A DNA stretch of 14,702 nt from JACCXJ01 sp052387115. GTDB taxonomy: Bacteria; Pseudomonadota; Gammaproteobacteria; JACCXJ01. Shown one piece after another: positions 1 to 6,766 of this stretch (position 1 is its first letter; every line of letters starts with the position of its first letter). The notes below the pieces were generated by a model. That model saw only the letters and a list, made by a program, of their open reading frames with translations, did not search any database and had not been told where the DNA came from. The position numbers were made by a program, and so were the translations under genes. Where the stretch lies: assembly GCA_052387115.1 (NCBI GenBank), contig JBQTJM010000337.1, forward strand, positions 1-14,702, given 5' to 3'.

Positions 1-2
1 GC

Positions 3-30
3 TTGACATGCCGGCTTCGCTTGATAGACT
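3..30 (+). promoter_or_regulatory. Putative sigma70-type extended -10 promoter of the pmoCAB operon
   Basis: A perfect -35 box TTGACA (3-8) is followed by a 16-nt spacer and the -10 hexamer TAGACT (25-30, four of six consensus matches). TG stands one base before the hexamer (22-23), giving an extended -10. It lies about 130 bases before the pmoC start, so the transcript would begin near position 37 and carry a leader of about 125 nt. Methanotroph pmo operons are known to use sigma70-like promoters. The window begins at the -35 box, so upstream operator sites cannot be seen. Confidence 0.6.
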
Positions 31-81
31 TAGATCACCTACGGATCCACACCGTTTCCCGTGAAGAGAGGGGCGAGGGGG

Positions 82-124
82 TGGCGCTGTACGACGGACT
101 TCATTCCCGGAGCAGCGCCGGGAG
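82..124 (+). promoter_or_regulatory. Leader region with two mutually exclusive hairpins before pmoC
   Basis: Two stems compete for the same bases. Stem A pairs GGCGCTG (83-89) with CAGCGCC (113-119), and G-U pairs can extend each end. Stem B pairs TCCCGG (105-110) with CCGGGA (118-123). Both use 118-119, and the left arm of stem B lies in the loop of stem A, so both cannot form together. They sit between the predicted transcription start and the pmoC ribosome-binding site AGGAGG (148-153). A regulatory role is inference; in GC-rich DNA such pairings also arise by chance. Confidence 0.3.
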
Positions 125-161
125 GGAGTGGTTGGTTTACCAAAATTAGGAGGCAAAGAAA

Positions 162-929
162 ATGGCAGCATCACAAGCTGTTGCGAGTCAAGTCAAGGCG
201 GAGGAAACCCACAGTTTTCTCAACCAGAGGAACCTCTGGATCATGGTCGCCGGGTTTACCTTCTTCAACCTGTTCGTGCGGTGGTATGAAGAAGTCTACG
301 GCTGGTCGGCCGGGTTGGACGCGTTCGCACCGGAGTTCAAGACCTATTGGATGAACTGGTTGTACATCGAATCGGTGTGTTGGGTCGTATTCTTCTGCTA
401 TATCGGTGCGTCCCTGTGGAAGACTCGGACCCGGGATATGGATGCCCTGACCTCACGTGAGGTTCTGGAGCGTCATTTCCATCACTTGGTTTGGTTGGTC
501 GCCTACGGAATCGCTATTTACTGGGGTGCCAGCTTCTACACCGAGCAGGATGGTACGTGGCACCAGACCGTCATCCGTGACACGGACTTCACCCCCAGCC
601 ACATCATCGAGTTCTACATGAGCTACCCGATCTACATCCTGACGGGTTGGGGCGCCTTCATGTATGCTCGGACCAGGATCCCCTGCTTCTCGAAGGGGGT
701 GTCCCTGCCGTACCTGGTCGTGGTCGTCGGACCCTTCATGATCCTCCCGAACGTCGGCCTCAATGAGTGGGGTCACACCTTCTGGTGGATGGAAGAGCTG
801 TTCGTAGCCCCGTTGCACTACGGCTTCGTGTTCTTCGGCTGGATGGCTCTTGGCCTTTGCGGTCTGCTCTGCCAGATCTTCGACAATATCGGCGATCTCG
901 TCGGGCCGACCCTGAAGCAAGCAAGCTAA
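162..929 (+). CDS. pmoC: Particulate methane/ammonia monooxygenase subunit C
   Basis: This 255-residue inner-membrane subunit belongs to the copper monooxygenase that oxidises methane to methanol, or ammonia to hydroxylamine. It closely matches Methylococcus PmoC as I recall it, including the WYE-VYGWSAGLD segment near residues 41-53. The CuC ligands are present as D130, H134 and H147. The residues of the more recently described CuD site are N201, H205 and H219. Several hydrophobic helices span the chain (about 26-40, 66-86, 108-125, 150-168, 183-200, 220-245). The ATG start is supported by AGGAGG at 148-153 with 8-nt spacing. It is the first gene of the operon, in the usual C-A-B order. AmoC of a Nitrosococcus-like ammonia oxidiser is the main alternative, since these proteins are close relatives. 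Confidence 0.95.
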   Translation: MAASQAVASQVKAEETHSFLNQRNLWIMVAGFTFFNLFVRWYEEVYGWSAGLDAFAPEFKTYWMNWLYIESVCWVVFFCYIGASLWKTRTRDMDALTSREVLERHFHHLVWLVAYGIAIYWGASFYTEQDGTWHQTVIRDTDFTPSHIIEFYMSYPIYILTGWGAFMYARTRIPCFSKGVSLPYLVVVVGPFMILPNVGLNEWGHTFWWMEELFVAPLHYGFVFFGWMALGLCGLLCQIFDNIGDLVGPTLKQAS

Positions 930-1008
930 GCGCGTAAGCACGGAACGAAAGAGGCTCCACAAAGCAAGGGAATGGTGAGTTGTGAAAAAGGAGCGGTGAG
1001 CTTGAAAC

Positions 1009-1045
1009 ACCGGCCGTTGTGCGATGGCATCAAACAACGGCCGGT
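1009..1045 (+). promoter_or_regulatory. 12-bp hairpin in the pmoC-pmoA spacer, possible leaky attenuator or mRNA-stability element
   Basis: ACCGGCCGTTGT (1009-1020) is perfectly inverted as ACAACGGCCGGT (1034-1045), giving a 12-bp GC-rich stem with a 13-nt loop. Only three T residues follow (1045-1047), so it is a poor intrinsic terminator. It lies in the 213-base pmoC-pmoA spacer, the longest gap inside the operon. Such stems can produce partial termination or protect the 3' end of a processed pmoC message, so that subunit C is made at a different level from A and B. The stem itself is seen in the sequence; the role is inferred. Confidence 0.55.
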
Positions 1046-1142
1046 TTAACCCCCGAATAGGCAAATCGGCAGGGGGCGCAGCAGAGGGTCCCTTTCGTGG
1101 CCGGCGCGCAACCATAATCGATAAAACGAGGAGGCATCAATA

Positions 1143-1886
1143 ATGAGTTCCTATTCACCTGCGGTATTTACAAAAGCCGAGATAGTTCAGGCTTCCAGGA
1201 CGGCCGACTGGCTGATCCTGACCTTGACGTTCCTGGTATTCACGGGCGGGTTCCACGTCCACGCCATGCTGACGATGGGCGACTGGGACTTCTGGTCGGA
1301 CTGGAAGGATCGTCGCCTGTGGGTCACGGTCACGCCGATCATGTGCGTCACCTTCCCTGCGGCGGCGCAATACTACCTGTGGGGCAAGCTGCGTCTCCCC
1401 TTCGGGGCGACGATAACCATCCTGGGGTTGTTGTTCGGCGAGTGGGTCAACCGTTACTTCAACTTCTGGGGCTGGACCTACTTCCCCATCAACTTCGTGT
1501 GGGCCGCGACCCTGGTCCCGGGCGCCATCATCCTCGACGTCATCCTGCTGTGGTCCAAGAGCTTCCTGGTCACGGCGGTGGTGGGCGGTCTAGGGTTTGG
1601 CCTCATCTTCTATCCCGGTAACTGGGTCATGCTGGCGCCCCTGCACCAGCCGGTCGAGTACCACGGGATGGCCATGACCATCGCCGACATCCAGGGTTAC
1701 CACTATGTGCGGACGGGTACGCCCGAGTACATCCGCTTCGTCGAGAAGGGTAGCTTGAGGACCTTCGGTAAAGACGTGGTGCCGGTTTCGGCCTTCTTCT
1801 CGGGGTTCATCTGCGTTCTCGTCTATTTCATCTGGCACTTCTTCGGGCGTTGGTTCTGCACCACGAAGTACCTGACCGAGTATTAG
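1143..1886 (+). CDS. pmoA: Particulate methane/ammonia monooxygenase subunit A
   Basis: This 247-residue membrane subunit has the same length as Methylococcus PmoA and aligns with it without gaps from memory. The hallmark MGDWDFW-DWKDRR motif is at 45-58, and NRYFNFWGWTYFPIN is at 103-117. H38, H40, D47, D49 and E195 are all conserved; these were once proposed to form a metal site in the membrane. The block with GTPEYIR (192-198) and LRTFGKD just after it is the usual pmoA/amoA marker region and looks more PmoA-like than betaproteobacterial AmoA. Six to seven hydrophobic segments are visible. GAGGAGG (1128-1134) lies 8 nt before the ATG. It is the best gene here for phylogenetic placement and could be AmoA of a gammaproteobacterial nitrifier. 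Confidence 0.95.
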   Translation: MSSYSPAVFTKAEIVQASRTADWLILTLTFLVFTGGFHVHAMLTMGDWDFWSDWKDRRLWVTVTPIMCVTFPAAAQYYLWGKLRLPFGATITILGLLFGEWVNRYFNFWGWTYFPINFVWAATLVPGAIILDVILLWSKSFLVTAVVGGLGFGLIFYPGNWVMLAPLHQPVEYHGMAMTIADIQGYHYVRTGTPEYIRFVEKGSLRTFGKDVVPVSAFFSGFICVLVYFIWHFFGRWFCTTKYLTEY

Positions 1887-1934
1887 ACCGCAGTTCGAAG
1901 AAACCCGAACCTAATAACACGATGAGGCTAAGAC

Positions 1935-3194
1935 ATGAGTAAAACAGCAATGATTAAGAGAGTCGGGCGCTGGGCCGCCGCGGGTCTCGCGATGGTGGTC
2001 GGCGCCACGGGCCTGTATGCCCCGGAAGCATCGGCCCATGGTGAGAAGTCGCAGCAGGCGTTCCTCCGGATGCGCACCCTCCACTGGTACGATCTCAAGT
2101 GGTCGACCGACAAGCTCAAGGTCAACGAAAAGATGACCGTCAGCGGTAAGTTCCATGTGTTCAAGAATTGGCCGGAAACGACCGCCAATCCCCAGTATTC
2201 ACCGGCGTTCCTGAACATCGGTATCCCGGGCCCGGTGTTCACGCGGCAGGAGTCCTACATCGGCGGTCAGTTCGTGCCGCGTTCTGTCAACCTGACCTTG
2301 GGTGAGAACTACACGTTCAAGGTGGTCCTGCAGGCGCGCAGGCCCGGCCGCTGGCACGTGCATACGATGATGAACGTCGAGGCGGCGGGTCCCATCATCG
2401 GCCCAGGCAAGTGGGTGCAGATCGAGGGGTCGCTGGCGGACTATAAGAGCGACATACAGACCTTGACCGGCCGCACAGAAGACGTCGAGCGGATCGGAAC
2501 GGCAAATATCTGGGGCTGGAGCTGGTTCTGGTTCCTGTTCGGCTGCGCGTTTATCGGCTACTGGGCGGCGAAGCCCTTGTTCATCCCGCGTTACCTGGCG
2601 GTGAAGGAAGGCGTACCGGAGGAGGAGCTGGTCTCACCAACGGATGTCAAGGTGGGCATTGGCTTCATGGCTGCCGCGATCGCCATCGTTGCGCTCAGCT
2701 ATTGGAGCGCCAATGCCGCGTACCCCATCACGATACCGTTGCAAGCCGGCGTGATCGGCCTCATGGAACCGATCCCGTCAGGTGCACCGGCGGTTGAGGT
2801 GGGGTTGGAGCAGGCGACCTACCGGGTGCCGGGCCGCGCCATCAATATCAAGATCCGTGTGACGAACCGCGGTATCAGCCCGGTGCAGGTAGCCGAGTTC
2901 GAGACGGCCGGCATTCGGTTCTTGAACCCCACGGTGTACAAGGACGACACCAACTATCCGCCCCAGCTCTTGGCGCCGGAAGGTCTCACCGTCGATGACA
3001 ACAGCCCGATCCTCCCCGGCCACTCCAGGGTAGTGACGGTCACAGCCACGGACGCGGCGTGGGAGAACGAGCGCTTGGCCGACGCCATCTATGATCCGGA
3101 CGCTCGGTTCGGCGGGTTGTTCTTCTTCGCAGATGCCAGTGGTTTCCGGCACGTCGTGGCGATCGGTGGCCCGCTGCTTCCGCGGTTCACCTAA
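1935..3194 (+). CDS. pmoB: Particulate methane/ammonia monooxygenase subunit B
   Basis: This 419-residue subunit carries the periplasmic copper sites. A signal peptide (1-34, ending ASA) should leave H35 as the mature N-terminus. H35 with H141 and H143 (WHVHT) forms the CuB site, equivalent to H33/H137/H139 of Methylococcus. H50 and H74 match the bis-His site (H48/H72) typical of gammaproteobacterial enzymes. The order is an N-terminal cupredoxin domain (35 to about 175), membrane helices near 190-212 and 238-262, then a C-terminal cupredoxin domain (about 270-419) with DNSP and the IYDPDARFGGL segment. The start is supported by GAGG (1924-1927) 7 nt upstream; the gap from pmoA is 48 bases. 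A strong terminator follows, so this ends the main operon. Nothing is truncated. Confidence 0.95.
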   Translation: MSKTAMIKRVGRWAAAGLAMVVGATGLYAPEASAHGEKSQQAFLRMRTLHWYDLKWSTDKLKVNEKMTVSGKFHVFKNWPETTANPQYSPAFLNIGIPGPVFTRQESYIGGQFVPRSVNLTLGENYTFKVVLQARRPGRWHVHTMMNVEAAGPIIGPGKWVQIEGSLADYKSDIQTLTGRTEDVERIGTANIWGWSWFWFLFGCAFIGYWAAKPLFIPRYLAVKEGVPEEELVSPTDVKVGIGFMAAAIAIVALSYWSANAAYPITIPLQAGVIGLMEPIPSGAPAVEVGLEQATYRVPGRAINIKIRVTNRGISPVQVAEFETAGIRFLNPTVYKDDTNYPPQLLAPEGLTVDDNSPILPGHSRVVTVTATDAAWENERLADAIYDPDARFGGLFFFADASGFRHVVAIGGPLLPRFT

Positions 3195-3277
3195 ACGGAA
3201 GCGTGCACAGGGGTTTCTTGACCTGACGCGGAGCCCGATAACGACAACTTAGGGGCTGGCTGCCCGCGTGAAGATCC

Positions 3278-3309
3278 ACCGCCCCCTCCGTTGGGGGCGG
3301 TTTTTTTTT
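3278..3309 (+). terminator. Strong intrinsic terminator after pmoB
   Basis: ACCGCCCCC (3278-3286) pairs perfectly with GGGGGCGGT (3293-3301) around a 6-nt loop and runs into nine consecutive T residues (3301-3309). This is a textbook Rho-independent terminator for pmoCAB. On the opposite strand there is no T-run after the stem, so it acts in one direction only. Confidence 0.92.
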
Positions 3310-3373
3310 GAGGGATAGCTGAAGGGGTGCGGGCCGCGGGCGGCCGGCGCGAGCGAGAGCAAGCGAGGTACGT

Positions 3374-3937
3374 ATGAGATACAGGATAATGAGGTGGGTA
3401 GCTGCCGGGGCGGCGTTATTGAGTAGTTGTCTAGTCCATGCCCATGGCGGTGCGTCAATCGAGTTCGATACGTGTGTGGTGGAGTTCGGGAAGTATCGGA
3501 TGCACTTCACGGCCTATCAGCAGGCCACGGGCGGTGAGGAACATTGCTGGGACCTCCCGGCGCCGGGAAAGACCATCCTGGTTTTCGATTTCGAGGATAC
3601 GGAGATGCGGAGCAAACCCGTCGAGCTGAGGGTTGTCGAGACAGGGGAAGGAGGCGAGATCGCGACCGGGGCGCCTATCAGGACGGTTGCGGAGGTCGCC
3701 ACCAAGGTCTATCCCCAGGGGAGCGTGAATCTGGAGTCGGAGTTCGAGACTGGAAAGCGCTACATGGCCGTCCTGACCATGAGCGACGCGCGACCGCTGG
3801 TGCTGAAAGCGCCCATTCAGGTCGTCCCAAACCAGGGTACGAACCTCTACGTCATGATCGGGTTAGGGATCATGGTCATCGGGGCGGTGATCTTTCTTGT
3901 TCTGAGACTGCGGCAGAGTCGCATGGAGACCGTTTAG
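3374..3937 (+). CDS. Membrane-anchored periplasmic protein with N-terminal His, possible AmoD/PmoD-like copper protein
   Basis: I do not recognise this 187-residue protein with certainty. A signal peptide ending VHA at 21-23 would expose H24 as the first mature residue, followed by GG; PmoB, CopC and LPMO copper proteins also start with His. A beta-rich domain follows (about 28-150) with possible metal ligands C34, M43, H44, H57 and C58, then one membrane helix (about 158-177) and a basic tail (RLRQSR). The layout of signal, periplasmic domain and C-terminal anchor matches that reported for PmoD, and Nitrosococcus has amoD directly after amoB, but homology is not shown here. LSSC (16-19) could instead be a lipobox, making it a lipoprotein. 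GAGG (3365-3368) is 5 nt before the ATG. No promoter is evident after the pmo terminator, so read-through is possible. Confidence 0.75.
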   Translation: MRYRIMRWVAAGAALLSSCLVHAHGGASIEFDTCVVEFGKYRMHFTAYQQATGGEEHCWDLPAPGKTILVFDFEDTEMRSKPVELRVVETGEGGEIATGAPIRTVAEVATKVYPQGSVNLESEFETGKRYMAVLTMSDARPLVLKAPIQVVPNQGTNLYVMIGLGIMVIGAVIFLVLRLRQSRMETV

Positions 3938-3944
3938 GGACAGG

Positions 3945-4940
3945 ATGGACTTTATCACCGATTATGGTCTGTTCGTCGCCAAGCTAGCGACCGTGTTGGT
4001 GTTTCTGTTGGCGCTGACGTTTGGCTTGGCGCTCATTCGCAAACGTGGCAAGGCGGGGCAGGAAGAGCGCTTAGAGGTGAAGCGCCTGAATGACAAGTAC
4101 GACGCCATGGCGCTGGCGCTGCGAGCGGCGATGGGACCGAAGCGCGCATTCAAGCAGGCGCACAGGGCGTTCAAGGCCGAGCGTAAGGCCCGGGCCAAGG
4201 ACGCCGCCGCCAAGGACGGGTCGGGCGCCAGGAAGCGCGTGTTCGTCCTACGTTTCCAGGGTGATCTTCGCGCTTCGGCGGTGGCTGCGCTTCGTGAGGA
4301 GGTGACAGCGGTCCTGACGGTTGCGACCCCGAACGATGAGGTCGTCGTGATCCTCGAGAGCCCGGGCGGGGTGGTCCACGGCTATGGCCTGGCCGCGTCG
4401 CAGCTGCAGCGCTTCAAAGACCACGGTATCTCGCTGACGGTGGCGGTCGATAAGGTGGCGGCCAGCGGTGGCTATCTCATGGCCTGTGTCGCCAGGCGTA
4501 TCATCGCGGCCCCGTTCGCGATCCTCGGATCCATTGGCGTGGTGGGCCAGATGCCGAATTTCAATCGGCTACTCAAGAGCCATGATGTGGACTATGAGCT
4601 GATCACGGCCGGCGAGCACAAACGCACCCTCACCCTGTTCGGCGAGAACACCGAGAAGGGGCGGGAGAAGTTCCGCGAAGACATCGAGATCACCCACACC
4701 CTGTTCAAGGACTTCGTCAGGACCCACCGTCCGGATGTGGATATCGACCGGGTTTCGACGGGCGAGCACTGGTACGGGATGCAAGCCCTGGACCTCAAGC
4801 TCGTCGACGCGGTGCGCACGAGCGACGACTATTTGAGAGAGGCCGGCGCCGAGGCCGATCTGTACGAGCTGACGTACACCCACAAGCGTCGTGGATGGGA
4901 GCGGCTTCTATCGCCGGGGGCGTGGTGGGGGGGAGGTTGA
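3945..4940 (+). CDS. sohB: SohB-type inner-membrane serine protease, peptidase family S49
   Basis: This 331-residue protein has the size and plan of E. coli SohB (about 350 residues). One N-terminal membrane helix (about 9-31) is followed by a basic, Lys/Ala-rich linker (about 40-97), then the S49 protease core. The nucleophile is S174 in VAASGGY and the general base is K226 in AGEHKRTLT, the Ser-Lys dyad of the SppA/SohB family. ESPGGVVHGYG (138-148) and LGSIGVVGQMPN (194-205) are further family blocks. SohB was found as a multicopy suppressor of degP loss and is thought to degrade periplasmic or membrane proteins. Its ATG lies only 7 nt after the stop of the upstream gene, with TAGGGA overlapping that stop, so the two are probably translationally coupled. 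This suggests a shared role in envelope protein upkeep near the monooxygenase. Confidence 0.92.
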   Translation: MDFITDYGLFVAKLATVLVFLLALTFGLALIRKRGKAGQEERLEVKRLNDKYDAMALALRAAMGPKRAFKQAHRAFKAERKARAKDAAAKDGSGARKRVFVLRFQGDLRASAVAALREEVTAVLTVATPNDEVVVILESPGGVVHGYGLAASQLQRFKDHGISLTVAVDKVAASGGYLMACVARRIIAAPFAILGSIGVVGQMPNFNRLLKSHDVDYELITAGEHKRTLTLFGENTEKGREKFREDIEITHTLFKDFVRTHRPDVDIDRVSTGEHWYGMQALDLKLVDAVRTSDDYLREAGAEADLYELTYTHKRRGWERLLSPGAWWGGG

Positions 4941-4983
4941 TCGCTGAGAGTTTGTGACAAACGTTGAGGTCCCGCCCCTTCCG

Positions 4984-5799
4984 TCAACGCTGGCAGCGCG
5001 GACAGAAGTAGGCCGAGCGTTGGCCGAGGCGCACTTGGCGTACCGGGGCGCCACAGCGCCCGCAGGCTCCGCCGGCGCGGCCATAGACCCGAAGTTTCTG
5101 GGCGAAGTAGCCAGGTCTCCCACTCGTGTCGGTGAAGTCCCGCAAGGTCGTCCCGCCGTCCCGGATGGCCCGTTCCAGTACCTCGCGGATGGCCGCGCCG
5201 AGGCGCTCGTAGCGACTCGGCGAGATCTGGCGTGCCGGCCGGGTCGGATGGATCCCGGCGGCGTACAAGGCCTCGTTGGCGTAGATGTTCCCGACACCGG
5301 CGACGGTGTGGCTGTCCATGATGAAATTCTTGACGGCCACTCGCCTGCCACGCGCCCGGCCGTACAGATAGGCCCCGGTGAAGCCCGGATCCCAGGGCTC
5401 CGGACCGAGTGCAGCGAGCAGGGGGTGGTGCTCGGGCGGCTCGCGCGTCCACAAGACGACCCCGAAGCGACGCGGGTCTCGCAATCGCAGGCAGGTCTCC
5501 TCACCGATCACGAGGTCGAGATGCTCATGGGGGCCGGGTGCCGCAGAGAGCGACACCAAGCGCAGGCTCCCCGACATCCCGAGATGCAGGATCACCGTTC
5601 CGGTCCGGGCCTCGAGGAAGAGGTACTTGCCGCGCCGGCGCACGGCGGCTATGCGTTGGCCCGGTAGCTCTTGCACCAGCGCGACGGGAACGGGCCAGCG
5701 CAGGCGTGGCTCCCGGACCACGACCGCCGTAACGCACCTACCGAGCAGGTGGGGGGTGATCCCGCGGCGCGTGGTCTCGACTTCCGGCAGCTCGGGCAC
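4984..5799 (-). CDS. mutM: Formamidopyrimidine-DNA glycosylase (Fpg/MutM)
   Basis: This 271-residue base-excision repair enzyme removes 8-oxoguanine and formamidopyrimidines and then cleaves the abasic site. The N-terminal PELPEVE motif supplies the Schiff-base proline (P2) and catalytic E3. K58 in RRRGKYL matches E. coli K57. N-terminal beta-sandwich and helix-two-turn-helix regions (the latter with GVGNIYANEALY) precede a zinc finger with C246, C249, C266 and C269, and R261 lies in the finger loop. Everything needed for activity is present. The start must be GTG (5797-5799), because the protein has to begin with Met-Pro-Glu. A modest AAGGAT (5810-5814) lies 10 nt upstream. The gene is convergent with sohB and is separated from the upstream minus-strand cassette by about 50 bases. 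Confidence 0.97.
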   Translation of the reverse strand: MPELPEVETTRRGITPHLLGRCVTAVVVREPRLRWPVPVALVQELPGQRIAAVRRRGKYLFLEARTGTVILHLGMSGSLRLVSLSAAPGPHEHLDLVIGEETCLRLRDPRRFGVVLWTREPPEHHPLLAALGPEPWDPGFTGAYLYGRARGRRVAVKNFIMDSHTVAGVGNIYANEALYAAGIHPTRPARQISPSRYERLGAAIREVLERAIRDGGTTLRDFTDTSGRPGYFAQKLRVYGRAGGACGRCGAPVRQVRLGQRSAYFCPRCQR

Positions 5800-5850
5800 C
5801 CCTCTTTTATCCTTTTATCTCTTTTGGCTTTTTGGTCCGAGTGGCGCTGT

Positions 5851-6756
5851 CTAGGGCTCGGCCGCCGGGTCGCTGGGCGGCGGGTCTTGGGCCATACTCG
5901 CCTCCTGCCCGGCGTTTTCAGTGCGAGCGGGCCGGAGCAGCCGCTCCGCCATCCCCCTGCCCAATTGGTACTCGAGTCCCCGCTCCGGCCGCGCGAGGAC
6001 CAGCTCAGGCTCGCGGGCCAGGACCTCGAAGCGCAACGCAGGGGCGTCCTTCAGTTCCAGGGTAACCGTGTCCTGGGATGCCGCGTCGCGGCGCTTGCGG
6101 ACCGCGAGCGCCTGGGCGGATAGCCAGTCGTCCGCGAGTTTCGCCAAGGCTTTGTGCGCAATCGCGGCGTCCTCCGGGCGCAGCACCCAGCCGCTCTCCC
6201 GGTGTTCCACGGTCGCCCCGGGCAGCTCGATCGCGGTCAACTCAAGGCCCTCTTCGACGAGCCGCGGACTCACGAAATCGCCGGGGTCTAAGAGCAACTG
6301 GTCGTACCAGGCGTCCATCGTGAGGTGCACCTGGTCTTTGAAGAGCACATAGCGCTGGCCGTTCATCGGGCTCGTGTCACCGAATGCGAAACCATCGCCA
6401 TCCACCTCCATGCGGACCTTGGGCTCGGCGAGGCCGAAGCGCTCGAGGTCATGCCCCTGGGCGGGGAACGACGCCTGGCTCGTGCCTTCCAGAAAGCCCA
6501 GGATCGACTGGACCCGACCGGGGTTCGCGGGCACCGAATAGGGCGCCCGCATCATCCAGCGCTCGCCTTCCTTCGCGAGTACGATGGCCCCGCCCTCCTT
6601 GCGTGTAACCGTGATGGCCTTGATCGCCGTTTCCTCGATCGCGGTCAGCCGGGGAAGCTGCTTCGGCGCGTCGAGACCAGGCTCGTAGACGGCCAGCAAC
6701 ACCAGGATCCCGACGAGCCCGATGAGGCCGAGGTTGAGCGCCATGCGCCCGTTCAC
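5851..6756 (-). CDS. DUF4340-like membrane-anchored protein, last gene of the Gld-type ABC cassette
   Basis: This 301-residue protein has one N-terminal membrane helix (about 8-23) and a long extracytoplasmic region that resembles DUF4340 proteins. Visible features are LPRLTAIEETAIKAI near 34-48, a mid-region FGDTSPMNGQRY-like segment that fits the repeated DUF4340 fold, and a Pro/Ala-rich tail. No catalytic residues are recognisable. DUF4340 genes commonly follow GldG-like genes in proteobacteria, as here. The likely start is GTG at 6756, because GAGGGAGA lies 5 nt before it and overlaps the stop of the upstream gene; ATG at 6744 is the alternative. The gap to the GldG-like gene is 10 nt, so coupling is probable. 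The molecular role is unknown. Confidence 0.82.
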   Translation of the reverse strand: MNGRMALNLGLIGLVGILVLLAVYEPGLDAPKQLPRLTAIEETAIKAITVTRKEGGAIVLAKEGERWMMRAPYSVPANPGRVQSILGFLEGTSQASFPAQGHDLERFGLAEPKVRMEVDGDGFAFGDTSPMNGQRYVLFKDQVHLTMDAWYDQLLLDPGDFVSPRLVEEGLELTAIELPGATVEHRESGWVLRPEDAAIAHKALAKLADDWLSAQALAVRKRRDAASQDTVTLELKDAPALRFEVLAREPELVLARPERGLEYQLGRGMAERLLRPARTENAGQEASMAQDPPPSDPAAEP

Positions 6757-6766
6757 TGCGTCTCCC

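Noticed and set aside
972..1049. 25-codon mini-frame in the pmoC-pmoA spacer, with an alternative TTG start at 1002 placed 8 nt after AAGGAG, ending inside the hairpin
   Set aside because: The ATG has no properly spaced ribosome site, the peptide resembles nothing, and there is no run of regulatory codons as in a leader peptide. The overlap with the hairpin is probably accidental.
453..1115. Open frame of 220 codons on the minus strand, antisense to pmoC
   Set aside because: It mirrors the codon structure of the certain pmoC gene, has no recognisable domain or ribosome site, and its composition (Arg, Asp, His rich) is that of a GC-rich shadow frame.
1892..1911. GTTCG/CGAAC stem between pmoA and pmoB
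   Set aside because: The stem is only 5 bp with an 8-nt loop and no further pairing, so it is expected by chance.
3218..3244. Promoter-like TTGACC with a weak TAACGA after pmoB
   Set aside because: The -10 match is poor, and any transcript would run straight into the terminator at 3278-3309.
4948..4962. Short inverted repeat GTTTG-TGA-CAAAC between sohB and mutM
   Set aside because: A 5-bp AT-rich stem with a 3-nt loop and no T-run is too weak to call a terminator.
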